Shown here: positions 12,827-43,503 of the stretch, piece after piece
How the letters are laid out: each line of letters opens with the position of its first letter
How positions within the stretch are numbered: position 1 is the first letter of the stretch
Notes under the pieces: model-generated
The model's input: the letters and a program-made list of their open reading frames with translations, nothing else
What the model was told of the DNA's origin: nothing
Databases searched by the model: none
Program-made: the position numbers and the translations under genes
NCBI RefSeq assembly: GCF_048569485.1
Contig: NC_134364.1
Location: forward strand, 126,052,081-126,116,080
Length of the DNA: 64,000 nucleotides
Origin: Anomaloglossus baeobatrachus
Lineage: Eukaryota > Chordata > Amphibia > Anura > Aromobatidae
Direction of reading: 5' to 3'

Positions 12827-13438
12827 GCCCCTTCCTCCAGGCTTCTCCGGCTGCTGTGCGGTAATGTGCGGCTGACAATGTGCCGGTGATGGAAGCCTCA
12901 TCATGCCGCCAGCATTTCTCAGTTTCTTTCCTTCCATTCAGATATATAATACGGTGAGTGCAGCCGCCAGCCCCGCACTCCCATCATGCCACACTTCACT
13001 GTAATATCTAAGACCCCGTTTGATCCCTGGCAGCGAGTGATTCCTAATTTCCAGTGTCCCCCCTTTTCTTCTTACCTGTGCCCGGTGTGAGGGGGGGCAC
13101 GTATTATCTCATCAATACCAGGAGACAATCCTTAAAGGAGACATCACCTTAATATTTTAAATCTAATGGTGTGGACCATAGCATGAGCAGACCTGAGACA
13201 CGGGATTACAGGAGGGGTGCTCTATAATTGCCCTTGAGGCCCCATTCTCGTCCATCTTCTTATTAATGAGTCTGTGATGAGGTGGTAATCATATCTATAC
13301 CGGTAATTATATGATGAGAAGCTCAGCGAAGGTCACATCGTCCACGATAATCTCCTTACACAGCCAGGGACAGATTACACCACACCTGGAGGGGATCCAG
13401 GGATGGCCGCGCTCCACACGGCTATGTGCTGGGGGATG
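12827..13438. other. Unique intergenic sequence, no gene seen
   Basis: GC-moderate single-copy-looking DNA between two arrays. A few short open frames are present, but none has a recognisable domain or convincing splice context. Nothing further can be supported. Confidence 0.5.
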
Positions 13439-14070
13439 CCCCTCTACAATCCGGCTTCCGCTCCCCTCTACAATCCGGCTTCCGCTCCCCTCTACAATCC
13501 GGCTTCCGCTCCCCTCTACAATCCGGCTTCCGCTCCCCTCTACAATCCGGCTTCCGCTCCCCTCTACAATCCGGCTTCCGCTCCCCTCTACAATCCGGCT
13601 TCCTCTCCCCTCTACAATCCGGCTTTCTCTCCCCTCTACAATCCGGCTTCCTCTCCCCTCTACAATCCGGCTTCCTCTCCCCTCTACAATCCGGCTTCCG
13701 CTCCCCTCTACAATCCGGCTTCCGCTCCCCTCTACAATCCGGCTTCCGCTCCCCTCTACAATCCGGCTTCCGCTCCCCTCTACAATCCGGCTTCCGCTCC
13801 CCTCTACAATCCGGCTTCCGCTCCGCTCTACAATCCGGCTTCCGCTCCCCTCTACAATCCGGCTTCCTCTCCCCTCTACAATCCGGCTTCCGCTCCTCTC
13901 TACAATCCGGCTTCCGCTTCCCTCTACAATCCGGCTTCCGCTCCCCTCTACAATCCGGCTTCCGCTCCCCTCTACAATCCGGCTTCCGCTCCCCTCTACA
14001 ATCCGGCTTCCGCTCCCCTCTACAATCCGGCTTCCGCTCCCCTCTACAATTCGGCTTCCGCTCCCTACAC
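13439..14070 (+). repeat. Minisatellite C, 24-bp unit, about 26 copies, derived from L2 RT codons
   Basis: The unit is CTCTACAATCCGGCTTCC plus GCTCCC. In one frame each unit reads as eight codons LQSGFRSP. Directly after the last unit the L2 protein continues LQ-GFRSLHSTETAL, so the unit is a tandem expansion of that LINE segment. The period is a multiple of three without stops, so several frames on both strands stay open for the whole array. These are not genes. Confidence 0.95.
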
Positions 14071-14126
14071 TCAACTGAAACTGCCCTTACTAAAGTCTCT
14101 AATGATCTGCGATCAGCTGAATCTAA

Positions 14127-14710
14127 GGGGCACTTTGCACACTACGACATCACAAGCCGATGCTAGCGATGCCGAGCGCGATAGTCCCCGCCGCCGTCTC
14201 AGCTGCGATATCATGGTGATAGCTGGTGTAGCGAACATTATCGCTACGGCAGCTTCACATGCACTTACCTGCCCTGCAACGTCGCTCTGGACGGCGACCC
14301 GCCTCCTTCCTAAGGGGGCGGGCCATGCGGTGTCATAGCGACATCACACGGCAGGCGGCCAATAGAAGCGGAGGGGTGGAGATGAGCGGGACGTAAACAT
14401 CCCGCCCACCTCCTTCCTTCTGCATAGCCGGCGTGGACGCAGGTAGGAGATGTTCCTCGCTCCTGCGGCTTCACACACAGCGATGTGTGCTGCCGCAGGA
14501 ACGAGGAACAACATCGTAACATCGGTCCTTCCGAAATTATGGAAATGACAGACGCTACACCGATGGTACGATAACGACGCTTTTGCGCTCGTTCATCGTA
14601 TCAAAAAGGCTTTACACACTACGATATCGCCTGCGACGCCGGATGTGCGTCACTTTCGATTTGACCCCACCGACATCGCAGCTGCGATATCGTAGTGTGC
14701 AAAGTGCCCC
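14127..14710. mobile_element. TAA-flanked MITE (PIF/Harbinger-like), 584 bp
   Basis: The terminal inverted repeats begin GGGGCACTTTGCACACTACG on each end and match over about 25 bp with one difference. The element is flanked by TAA at 14124-14126 and 14711-14713, the 3-bp target duplication typical of PIF/Harbinger. It has no coding capacity. An internal relative of the terminus lies near 14609. It interrupts the L2 copy 1 reading frame between ...LRSAES and GHCSLLIL. Confidence 0.85.
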
Positions 14711-14771
14711 TAACGGTCACTGCTCCCTGCTGATCCTCCTGGATTTCTCTGAGCATCTGGCCCTGTAGATC

Positions 14772-16362
14772 ACCAGCTCCACCTCACCTTGCTCCGCTCA
14801 CCAGCTCCTCCGCACCTTGCTCCGCTCACCAGCTCCTCCGCACCGTGCTCCGCTCACCAGCTCCTCCTCATCGTGCTCCGCTCACCAGCTCCTCCTCATC
14901 GTGCTCCGCTCACCAGCTCCTCCTCTCTATACTCCACTCACCAGCTCCTCCTCTCTATACTCCACTCACCAGCTCCTCCTCTCTATACTCCACTCACCAG
15001 CTCCTCCTCTCTATACTCCACTCACCCGCTCCTCCTCTCTATACTCCACTCACCCGCTCCTCCTCTCTATACTCCACTCACCCGCTCCTCCTCTCTATAC
15101 TCCACTCACCCGCTCCTCCTCTCTATACTCCACTCACCAGCTCCTCCTCTCTATACTCCACTCACCAGCTCCTCCTCTCTATACTCCACTCACCCGCTCC
15201 TCCTCTCTATACTCCACTCACCAGCTCCTCCTCTCTATACTCCACTCACCAGCTCCTCCTCACTGTGATCCGCTCACCAGCTCCTCCTCTCTATACTCCG
15301 CTCACCAGCTCCTCCTCTCTATACTCCGCTCACCAGCTCCTCCTCTCTATACTCCGGTCACCAGCTCCTCCTCACTGTGATCCGCTCACCAGCTCCTCCT
15401 CACTGTGATCCGCTCACCAGCTCCTCCTCACTGTGATCCGCTCACCAGCTCCTCCTCTCTATACTCCGCTCACCAGCTCCTCCTCTCTATACTCCGCTCA
15501 CCAGCTCCTCCTCTTTATACTCCACTCACCAGCTCCTCCTCACTGTGATCCGCTCACCAGCTCCTCCTCTCTATACTCCGCTCACCAGCTCCTCCTCTCT
15601 ATACTCCGCTCACCAGCTCCTCCTCTCTATACTCCGCTCACCAGCTCCTCCTCTTTATACTCCGCTCACCAGCTCCTCCTCACTGTGATCCACTCACCAG
15701 CTCCTCCTCTCTATACTCCGCTCACTAGCTCCTCCTCTCTATGCTCCACTCACCAGCTCCTCCTCTCTATACTCCGCTCACCAGCTCCTCCTCTCTATAC
15801 TCCGCTCACCAGCTCCTCCTCTCTATGCTCCGCTCACCAGCTCCTCTCTATGCTCCGCTCACCAGCTCCTCCTCTCTATGCTCCGCTCACCAGCTCCTCC
15901 TCTCTATGCTCCGCTCACCAGCTCCTCCTCTCTATACTCCGCTCACCAGCTCCTCCTCTCTATACTCCGCTCACCAGCTCCTCCTCTCTATACTCCGCTC
16001 ACCAGCTCCTCCTCTCTATACTCCGCTCACTAGCTCCTCCTCTCTATGCTCCACTCACCAGCTCCTCCTCTCTATACTCCGCTCACCAGCTCCTCCTCTT
16101 TATACTCCAATCACCAGCTCCTCCTCTTTATACTCCAATCACCAGCTCCTCCTCTCTATACTCCAATCACCAGCTCCTCCTCTCTATACTCCAATCACCA
16201 GCTCCTCCTCTCTATACTCCAATCACCAGCTCCTCCTCTCTATACTCCGCTCACCAGCTCCTCCTCTCTATACTCCGCTCACGAGCTCCTCCTCTCTATA
16301 CTCCGCTCACCAGCTCCTCCTCTTTATACTCCAATCACCAGCTCCTCCTCACTATGCTCTGC
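14772..16362 (+). repeat. Minisatellite D, 28-bp unit, about 57 copies, derived from L2 RT codons
   Basis: The unit is CACCAGCTCCTCCTCTCTAT plus ACTCCGCT. The first unit follows GTAGAT and the last is followed by CTATCGGGCTGAAGAACG. That is the L2 RT stretch reading DHQLLLTML-SIGLKN, so the array lies exactly where one copy of that sequence is expected. Sub-blocks differ by CCGCT, CCACT, CCAAT and by TATACTC, TGTGATC or TATGCTC variants, arranged in runs. Confidence 0.95.
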
Positions 16363-16675
16363 TCTATCGGGCTGAAGAACGCCACTCTTTTGTGGTTCTG
16401 CTCCTATCTCTCTGACCGCTCCTTCACTGTATCATTTGCGGCTCTTCTTCCTCTCCTCTATCCCTCTCTATCGGGGTTCAGTCCTAGGTCCCCCCTCTTT
16501 TCTTATGTGAATTCCCTACTTATTATTTTGATGGCTAGACCATACAATACAAGCACTTTTACCATTCACAGATTGTGCCTTTGCTATTTTCTCATAGATT
16601 GCAGCTTGTGAGCAGAACCCTCACTGCTCTTGTATCTGTGGAATTGTGAGACTCTAATGTCTGATATTGTCTGTA

Positions 16676-17174
16676 CAGTTAAAACCAGAGGTTTATATAT
16701 ATTATCTAAAAAGACACATCTGCAGATGTGTCTGTATAGAGAGCGGAGGGAAAAACCTGCAGATGTGTCTGTATAGAGAGCGGAGGGAAAACCTGCAGAT
16801 GTGTCTGTATAGAGAGCGGAGGGAAAAACCTGCAGATGTGTCTGTATAGAGAGCGGAGGGAAAACCTGCAGATGTGTCTGTATACAGAGCAGAGGGAAAA
16901 ACCTGCAGATGTGTCTGTACAGAGAGCAGAGGGAAAAACCTTCAGATGTGTCTGTATAGAGAGCGGAGGGAAAAACCTGCAGATGTGTCTTTATAGAGAG
17001 CAGAGGGAAAAACCTGGAGATGTGTCTATATAAAGAGCAGAGGGAAAAACCTGCAGATGTGTCTGTACAGAGAGCAGAGGGAAAAACCTTCAGATGTGTC
17101 TGTATAGAGAGTGGAGGGAAAAACCTGCAGATGCGTCTTTTTAGATAGTGTATGGAAATTTCTGGTTTCAACTG
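16676..17174. mobile_element. Tc1/mariner relic with both ends, body replaced by an array
   Basis: The left end starts CAGTTAAAACCAGAGGTTTA after TA (16674-16675). The right end is its inverted partner (about 50 bp matching at 16676-16725 and 17125-17174), reading CAGTTGAAACCAGAAATTTC on the minus strand. The ends match the widespread Tc1-like terminus CAGTTGAAACC-AGAAGTTTAC. No transposase remains. It is inserted in the 3' UTR of L2 copy 1: LINE 3' sequence continues on both sides (TATTGTCTGTA to the left, TGTTCCCCTGAATTG to the right). Confidence 0.78.
16722..17138 (+). repeat. Minisatellite E, about 37-bp unit, about 11 copies, inside the Tc1 relic
   Basis: The unit contains CTGCAGATGTGTCTGTATAG followed by AGAGCGGAGGGAAAAAC. 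CTGCAGATGTGTCT is the inverse of the inner part of the Tc1 terminal repeat (AGACACATCTGCAG), so the repeat was probably seeded at the edge of the terminal repeat. Confidence 0.92.
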
Positions 17175-17261
17175 AATATGTTCCCCTGAATTGTAAAGTG
17201 CTGCAGAATATGTTAGTGCTATAGAAATAAAAAAAATACAAATTATTATTATTGGTATAAA

Positions 17262-17505
17262 TCCCTCTACAATGCTCTTGTCCCAGAGGAAGTCGCACCT
17301 CTAAAATTCCACATCCCCAGGGGTACATGCACCTATGCAATGTCATCACCCCAAGGGTTTACACCCCTCGATCATTCCATCACCCAAGGGGTACACGTCC
17401 CTACGCCATCCCATCACCCCAAAGGTGTACGAGTACGCCCCTCTACAATGCTACCATCCCAGGGGTACACGCCCCTATACAATGCCACTATACCAGGTTT
17501 TCACA
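17262..17505 (+). repeat. Degenerate minisatellite F, about 40-bp unit
   Basis: About six diverged copies built around CCCAGGGGTACACGCCCCTA and TACAATGCCATCACC-like words. Strong divergence between copies suggests an old array. Confidence 0.7.
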
Positions 17506-17613
17506 TCATTAGGAGTAACATTCTTACCTGCAGTGACCTCTGCTGTCCACAGTGTGGCGATATTGGACCACAAAAAAGAGAAACACTACCCAAACCTGAA
17601 TAGAGTATCAAGC

Positions 17614-18136
17614 TCCTGAGCCGTGTATCTAATCCTCTCCTGTGTGATACTGTCTCCTGAGCTGTGTATCTAATCCTATCCTGTGTGATACTGTTTCCTG
17701 AGCCGTGTATCTAATCCTCTCCTGTGTGATACTGTCTCCTGAGCTGTGTATCTAATCCTCTCCTGTGTGATACTGTCTCCTGAGCTGTGTATCTAATCCT
17801 ATGATGTGTGATACTGTCTCCTGAGCCGTGTATCTAATCCTATGATGTGTGATACTGTCTGCTGAGCCGTGTATCTAATCCTATCCTGTGTGATACTGTC
17901 TCCTGAGCCGTGTATCTAATCCTATGATGTGTGATACTGTCTCCTGAGCCGTGTATCTAATCCTATGATGTGTGATACTGTCTCCTGAGCCGTGTATCTA
18001 ATCCTATCCTGTGTGATACTGTCTCCTGAGCCGTGTATCTAATCCTATGATGTGTGATACTGTCTCCTGAGCCGTGTATCTAATCCTATGATGTGTGATA
18101 CTGTCTCCTGAGCCGTGTATCTAATCCTATGATGTG
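17614..18136 (+). repeat. Minisatellite G, 41-bp unit, about 13 copies
   Basis: The unit is GTATCTAATCCTATGATGTG plus TGATACTGTCTCCTGAGCCGT. Two main variants (CTATGATG and CTATCCTG or CTCTCCTG) alternate in runs. A diverged relative in opposite orientation lies at about 29888-29980 inside the semaphorin gene. Confidence 0.95.
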
Positions 18137-18661
18137 TAGTAATAACACGGAGGCGTCCTCGTTATCTGGATTTTCTCTTTTATATAAACAGCGCCCCCTC
18201 TGGCAGTGACACGTCATGCAGGCGGCGCTCCTATAATACTGATACGGTACGGCACAGACACCATAGCTGCTCACACACACAGTCACATTTGCACATCCAC
18301 GCTCGGAGCTTTGGTCACATGTGTTACGTGGCTTCTTGTGCGTGGTGGCGCTGGGATCCTGGTCATTCACCGCCAGCGCAGGCGCGGTGTACCCTGGACG
18401 CCCGCTCCTCCTGGCAGTGATCATGTCTCTATGTACACTTGGGTTCACATTATAAAGGGGTAACAGTCGTCCCCTCCACTCCAGGCAGCCATCTTGGCTT
18501 ATGGTCCGATGAGTCCTATTTGGTCCAGTGTGGTGGCACTGGTCTAGGAGTCAGATGGCCACCATAGTCACATAAATTGAGGAACCGGTAGTTCCGCCAC
18601 GACCCCTCCTATAAAAATGGCAGTCTGTCAGCTGGTACAGAAGCAGAATGAAGGTGGTGGC
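18137..18661 (-). other. Probable 3' UTR and downstream flank of SEMA4A
   Basis: Sequence immediately after the SEMA4A stop codon (minus strand). I found no AATAAA or ATTAAA on the minus strand in this stretch, so the mRNA end cannot be placed. Short open frames here lack recognisable domains. Confidence 0.4.
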
Positions 18662-38430
<19,769 letters not shown>

Positions 38431-38479
38431 GACGACAAGAGGACGATCACAAGCCCCAAGTATTACTTATATCCCAGAT

Positions 38480-39244
38480 CTGTGGAGAGAGGGGAAAGTA
38501 AGTGACCCCTTTTGCCAAAGTTGCACCAAATCTGCCAAATATCTCACAATGTATCTGTAATGAGGTAGCGGTAGCAATAGACAGAGTATCGCACCTCTCC
38601 CTGACCGATGTATGTGTATGTGCCGGGCAGCGGTGCGATGCTCTGCAGGTTGTTTTGCTGCTATTGATGTAAATGGGGAAGGAAGCGCTTCTATTCCTCT
38701 TTATGGCGGATGTTGTGGGGTCTCTCCAGGGGGAAATACTCCAGTTCTATGTTTCGATGGCGGGCGGCCGTACAATATAACATGCTTGTAGGATAAGACT
38801 GTGACAATCCGTCATATAGGTGTCACTATGGAGGATTATGGGTCATGTTATTGAGACTCTGGTGACATTATCATCAGGTCCTTGCTTATATAGCGGCCAT
38901 TATATATCCAAGCCCCTTATATCACAGTCTTCAATGGCGCCGGGTCCCATAGTGATGTGATAACCGAAGGCTGCAGCCAGAGACCATGTGGGTATGATGG
39001 GCACCAATATGGTGGCGCCGGCTGAATCCAGAGAGAGTTTACTCATTTACATTGAATATGATGTTGAAATGGCGTCTGACACTGGCAGCAGCAGACAGGT
39101 CCCATGATGGGGACGGTGTGGCGGCACACGATGGTTATATGGCTCCGTTCTCGTATCACTGATGTCACTGCGGTTCTGCTGTGGTTTCCAGTAAAGAAGA
39201 AGTGTCTACAGTGGGGGAGGGGAGCGTGCTGCAAAATACTCCAA
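38480..39244. other. SEMA4A upstream intron sequence, no feature seen
   Basis: Unique-looking sequence 5' of coding exon 1. It starts at the pyrimidine tract of the exon 1 acceptor. No gene or element is recognised. Confidence 0.45.
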
Positions 39245-39738
39245 ATACTATCGCAGGTAGTGTCCATATAACACTCCGTAGGCTACCAAAATAGGTCTGT
39301 GTGTGCTGCCCATATAATACCCCATAGTCTACTGTAATACACATGATGCCCCTATAACAGTACCAAAACAATACCACTTGTGGTGTCCATATAAAGTATC
39401 CATGTGATATCAGAATAATACTGCATGTGGTGCTCATATAATACTCCAATTCTACTGTACATGGTTCCCATATAACACTACCAAAGAAATGCCACTTGTG
39501 GTGCCCATATAATAATCTGTAAACTATCCAAATAGCATCACACATGGTGCCCATATAATACTCCATACACTATGGAAATCTACCGCACATGGTGCCCATA
39601 TAATACTACCAAAATTCTACTACATGTGCCCATTAATAATCCATAAATTACCCAAATACCATCACACATGGTGCCCATATAATAACCCATACACTAATCC
39701 AAGTATTACCACATAATGTGCCCATATAATAAACACTA
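39245..39738 (+). repeat. Degenerate repeat R, about 45-50-bp period, left part
   Basis: Diverged copies around CACATGGTGCCCATATAATA and ACTCCATACACTAT. The same repeat resumes at 43504 beyond the L2 insertion. Confidence 0.75.
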
Positions 39739-42700
39739 ACCATGACATACAAAGCCATCCACAACCCGTCTCCTCCTTACATCTGTGACCTAGTCTCCCG
39801 GTACCTACCTGCACGCAACCTCAGATCCTCTCTCCTCTACTCACAATCGCATCCAAGGTTTCTCCCACGCCTCCCCCATACTCTGGATACAAGACTCTGA
39901 CCTACCATGGAAAGCTTCAGAAGGAACCTGAAGACCCACCTCTCCCGACAAGCCTACAACCTGCCGTAATCCTCAGTCCACTTTAGCGCCACACGACCAT
40001 CTCCGCCCTCACCTACTGTATCCCCACACATCCCCTGTAGACTGTGAGCCCTCGTGGGCAGGGTCCTCTCTCCTCCTGTATCCTCCTCCATCCCCTGTAG
40101 ACTGTGAGCCCTCATAAGCAGGATCCTCGCTCCTCCTGTAGACTGTGATCCCTCGTGGGCATGGTCCTCTCTCATCTTGTACCCTCACCCATCCCCTGTA
40201 TACTGTGAGCCCTCGTGGGCAGGATCCTCTCTCCTCCTGTAGACTGTGATCCCTCGTGGGCATGGTCCTCTCTCATCTTGTACCCTCACCCATCCCCTGT
40301 AGACTGTGATCCCTCGTGGGCAGGGTCCTCTCTCCTCCTGTATCCTCCTCCATCCCCTCTATACTGTGAGCCCTCGTGGGCAGGGTCCTATCTCCTCCTG
40401 TAGACTGTGAGCCCTCGTGGGCATGATCCTCTCTCCTCCTGTATCCTCACCCATCCTCTCTATACTGTAAGCCCTCATGGGCAGGGTCCTGTCTCCTCCT
40501 GTATACTGTGATCCCTCGTGGGCAGGGTCCTCTCTCGTCCTGTACCCTCACCCATCCCCTGTAGACTGTGAGCCCTCATAAGTAGGGTCCTCTCTCCTCC
40601 TGTATCCTCACCCATCCCCTCTATACTGTGATCCCTCGTGGGCAGGGTCCTATCTCGTCCTGTACCCTCACCCATCCCCTGTAGACTGTGAGCCCTCGTA
40701 AGCAGGGTCGTCTCTCCTCCTGTATCCTCACCCATCCCCTCTATACTGTGATCCCTCATGGGCATGGTCCTCTCTTGTCCTGTACCCTCACCCATCCCCT
40801 GTAGACTGTGAGCCCTCGTGGGCATGGTCCTCTCTCCTCCTGTATCCTCACCCATCCCCTCTATACTGTGAGCCCTCGTGGGCAGGGTCCTGTCTCCTCC
40901 TGTATACTGTGATCCCTCGTGGGCAGGGTCTTCTCTCGTCCTGTACCCTCACCCATCCCCTGTAGACTGTGAGCCCTCGTGGGCAGGGTCTTCTCTCGTC
41001 CTGTACCCTCATCCATCCCCTGTAGACTGTGAGCCCTCGTAAGCAGGGTCCTCTCTCCTCCTGTATCCTCACCCATCCCCTCTATACTGTGAGCCCTCGT
41101 GGGCAGGGTCCTCTCTCCTCCTATATCCTCACCCATCCCCTCTATACTGTGAGCCCTCGTGGGCAGGGTCCTCTCTCGTCCTGTACCCTCACCCATCCCC
41201 TGTATACTGTGAGCCCTCGTGGGCAGGGTCCTCTCTCCTCCTGTATCCTCACCCATCCCCTGTATACTGTGAGCCCTCGTGGGCAGGGTCCTCTCTCCTC
41301 CTGTATCCTCACCCATCCCATGTATACTGTGAGCTCTCGTGGGCAGGGTCCTCTCTCCTCCTGTATACTGTGATCCCTCGTGGGCATGGTCCTCTCTCGT
41401 CCTGTACCCTCACCCATCCCCTGTATACTGTGAGCCTTCGTGGGAAGGGTCCTGTCTCCTCCTGTATACTGTGATCCCTCGTGGGCAGAGTCCTCTCTCC
41501 TCCTGTATCCTCACCCATCAACTGTATACTGTGAGCCCCTGGGGGCAGGGTCCTCTCTCCTCCTGTAGACTATGAGCCCTCGCAGGCAGGGTCTTCTCTC
41601 ATCCTGTAGACTGTGAGCCCTCGCAGGCAGGGTCTTCTCTCATCCTGTAGACTGTGAGCCCTCGCAGGCAGGGTCTTCTCTCCTCCTGTAGACTATGAGC
41701 CCCCGGGGGCAGGGTCATCTCTCCTCCTGTAGACTATGAGCCCCCGGGGGCAGGGTCATCTCTCCTCCTGTAGACTATGAGCCCCCGGGGGCAGGGTCAT
41801 CTCTCCTCCTGTAGACTATGAGCCCCCGGGGGCAGGGTCATCTCTCCTCCTGTAGACTGTGAGCCCCCGGGGGCAGGGTCATCTCTCCTCCTGTAGACTA
41901 TGAGCCCCCGGGGGCAGGGTCATCTCTCCTCCTGTAGACTATGAGCCCCCGGGGGCAGGGTCATCTCTCCTCCTGTAGACTATGAGCCCCCGGGGGCAGG
42001 GTCATCTCTCCTCCTGTAGACTGTGAGCCCCCGGGGGCAGGGTCCTCTCTTCTCCTGTAGACTATGAGCCCCCGGGGGCAGGGTCCTCTCTCCTCCTGTA
42101 GACTATGAGCCCTCGGGGGCAGGGTCCTCTCTCCTCCTGTATACTATGAGCCCTCAGGGGCAGGATCCTCTCTCCTCCTGTAGACTATGAGCCCTCGCGG
42201 GCAGGGTCCTCTCTCCTCCTGTATACTATGAGCCCTCGCGGGCAGGGTCTTCTCTCCTCCTGTAGACTATGAGCCCTCGCGGGCAGGGTCCTCTCTCCTC
42301 CTGTATATTATGAGCCCCCGGGGGCAGGGTCCTCTCTCCTCCTGTAGACTATGAGCCCTCGCGGGCAGGGTCCTCTCTCCTCCTGTATACTATGAGCCCC
42401 CGGGGGCAGGGTCCTCTCTCCTCCTGTAGACTATGAGCCCTCGCGGGCAGGGTCCTCTCTCCTCCTGTATACTATGAGCCCCTGGGGGCAGGGTCCTCTC
42501 TCCTCCTGTAGACTATGAGCCCTCGCGGGCAGGGTCCTCTCTCCTCCTGTAGACTATGAGCCCTCGCGGGCAGGGTCCTCTCTCCTCCTGTATACTATGA
42601 GCCCCCGGGGGCAGGGTCCTCTCTCCTCCTGTAGACTGTGAGCCCTCGTGAGCAGGGTCTTCTCTCCTCCTGTAGACTATGAGCCCTCGCGGGCAGGGTC

Positions 42701-43503
42701 CTCTCTGCTCCTGTATACTATGAGCCCCCGGGGGCAGGGTCTTCTCTCCTGTATACTATGAGTCCTCAGGGGCAGGGTCCTCTCTCCTCCTGTAGACTAT
42801 GAGCCATCGCAGGCAGGGTCCTCTCTCCTCCTGTATACTATGAGCCCCCGGGGGCAGGGTCATCTCTCCTCCTGTAGACTATGAGCCCCCGGGGGCAGGG
42901 TCTTCTCTCCTGTATACTATGAGCCCTCAGGGGCAGGGTCCTCTCTCCTCCTGTATACTATGAGTCCTCAGGGGCAGGGTCCTCTCTTCTCCTGTATACT
43001 GTGAGCCCCCGGGGGCAGGGTCCTCTCTCCTCCTGTATACTATGAGCCCTCGCGGGCAGGGTCCTCTCTCCTCCTGTATACTATGAGCCCTCGCGGGCAG
43101 GGTCCTCTCTCCTCCTGTATACTATGAGCCCTCGCGGGCAGGGTCTTCTCTCCTCCTGTAGACTGTGAGCCCTCGCGGGCAGGGTCTTCTCTCCTCCTGC
43201 AGACTATGAGCCCTCGCGGGCAGGGTCCTCTCTCCTCCTGTATACTATGAGCCCCCGGGGGCAGGGTCTTCTTTCCTCCTGTAGACTATGAGCCCCCGGG
43301 GGCAGGGTCCTCTCTCCTCCTGTAGACTATGAGCCCTCGCGGGCAGGGTCCTCTCTCCTCCTGTAGACTATGAGCCCTCGCGGGCAGGGTCCTCTCTCCT
43401 CCTGTACCTTGTAGTGTTTATGATTATTGTACTTGTCCCTTATGTATACCCCTTTTTCACATGTAAAGCCCATGGAATAAATGGTGCTATAATAATAGTA
43501 TAA
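39739..43503 (+). mobile_element. L2-type LINE copy 2, 3' end with hugely expanded 3' UTR
   Basis: Starts within the last part of the L2 ORF2: TMTYKAIHNPSPPYICDLVS then RYLPARNLRSS, and later SFRRNLKTHLSRQAYNLP to a stop near 39967. The 3' UTR word AGACTGTGAGCCCTCGTGGG is expanded in tandem from about 40030 to 43400. The LINE then continues normally: TGTAGTGTTTATGATTATTG, CACATGTAAAGCCCATGGAA, an AATAAA at 43476 and a TAATAATAG tail at about 43500. Repeat R lies on both sides, so this is an insertion, 5'-truncated to its last few hundred bases before the array grew. Confidence 0.87.
40020..43405 (+). repeat. Minisatellite M, 60-bp and 41-bp units, about 70 copies, from L2 3' UTR
   Basis: The left zone (to about 41570) mixes a 60-bp unit (AGACTGTGAGCCCTCGTGGG, CAGGGTCCTCTCTCCTCCTG, TATCCTCACCCATCCCCTGT) with a 41-bp version that lacks the last block. 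The right zone (41570-43405) is almost only the 41-bp form, with CCCCCGGGGG, CCCTCGCGGG and CCCTCAGGGG variants in runs. The single-copy parent is the L2 3' UTR that resumes at the right edge. Confidence 0.96.

Larger units (their letters stand above)
13439..17256 (+). mobile_element. L2-type LINE copy 1, 5'-truncated, carrying two home-grown arrays and two insertions
   Basis: Reading along the plus strand gives pieces of one L2-like reverse transcriptase in the right order: LQSGFRS followed by LHSTETALTKVSNDL (14059-14120), LLILLDFS (about 14728-14755), DHQLLL-like and SIGLKN (16340-16375), then WFCSYLSDRSFTVSF (16390-16440). A decayed GVPQGS-VLGPLLF region follows, then a 3' UTR (CTTGTGAGCAGAACCCTCAC, near 16605) and a tail ending ATTATTATT at about 17254. 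Between these pieces lie a 24-bp array, a TAA-flanked MITE, a 28-bp array and a Tc1 relic. The left edge of the 24-bp array coincides with the 5' truncation. The RT carries stops and frameshifts and has lost its distal part. Family assignment is by motif recognition. Confidence 0.82.

Noticed and set aside
13307-14338. Four overlapping frames of about 250-310 codons on both strands
   Set aside because: They arise from the 24-bp array C. Only the LQSGFRSP reading has biological origin, as an expanded LINE codon block, not a gene.
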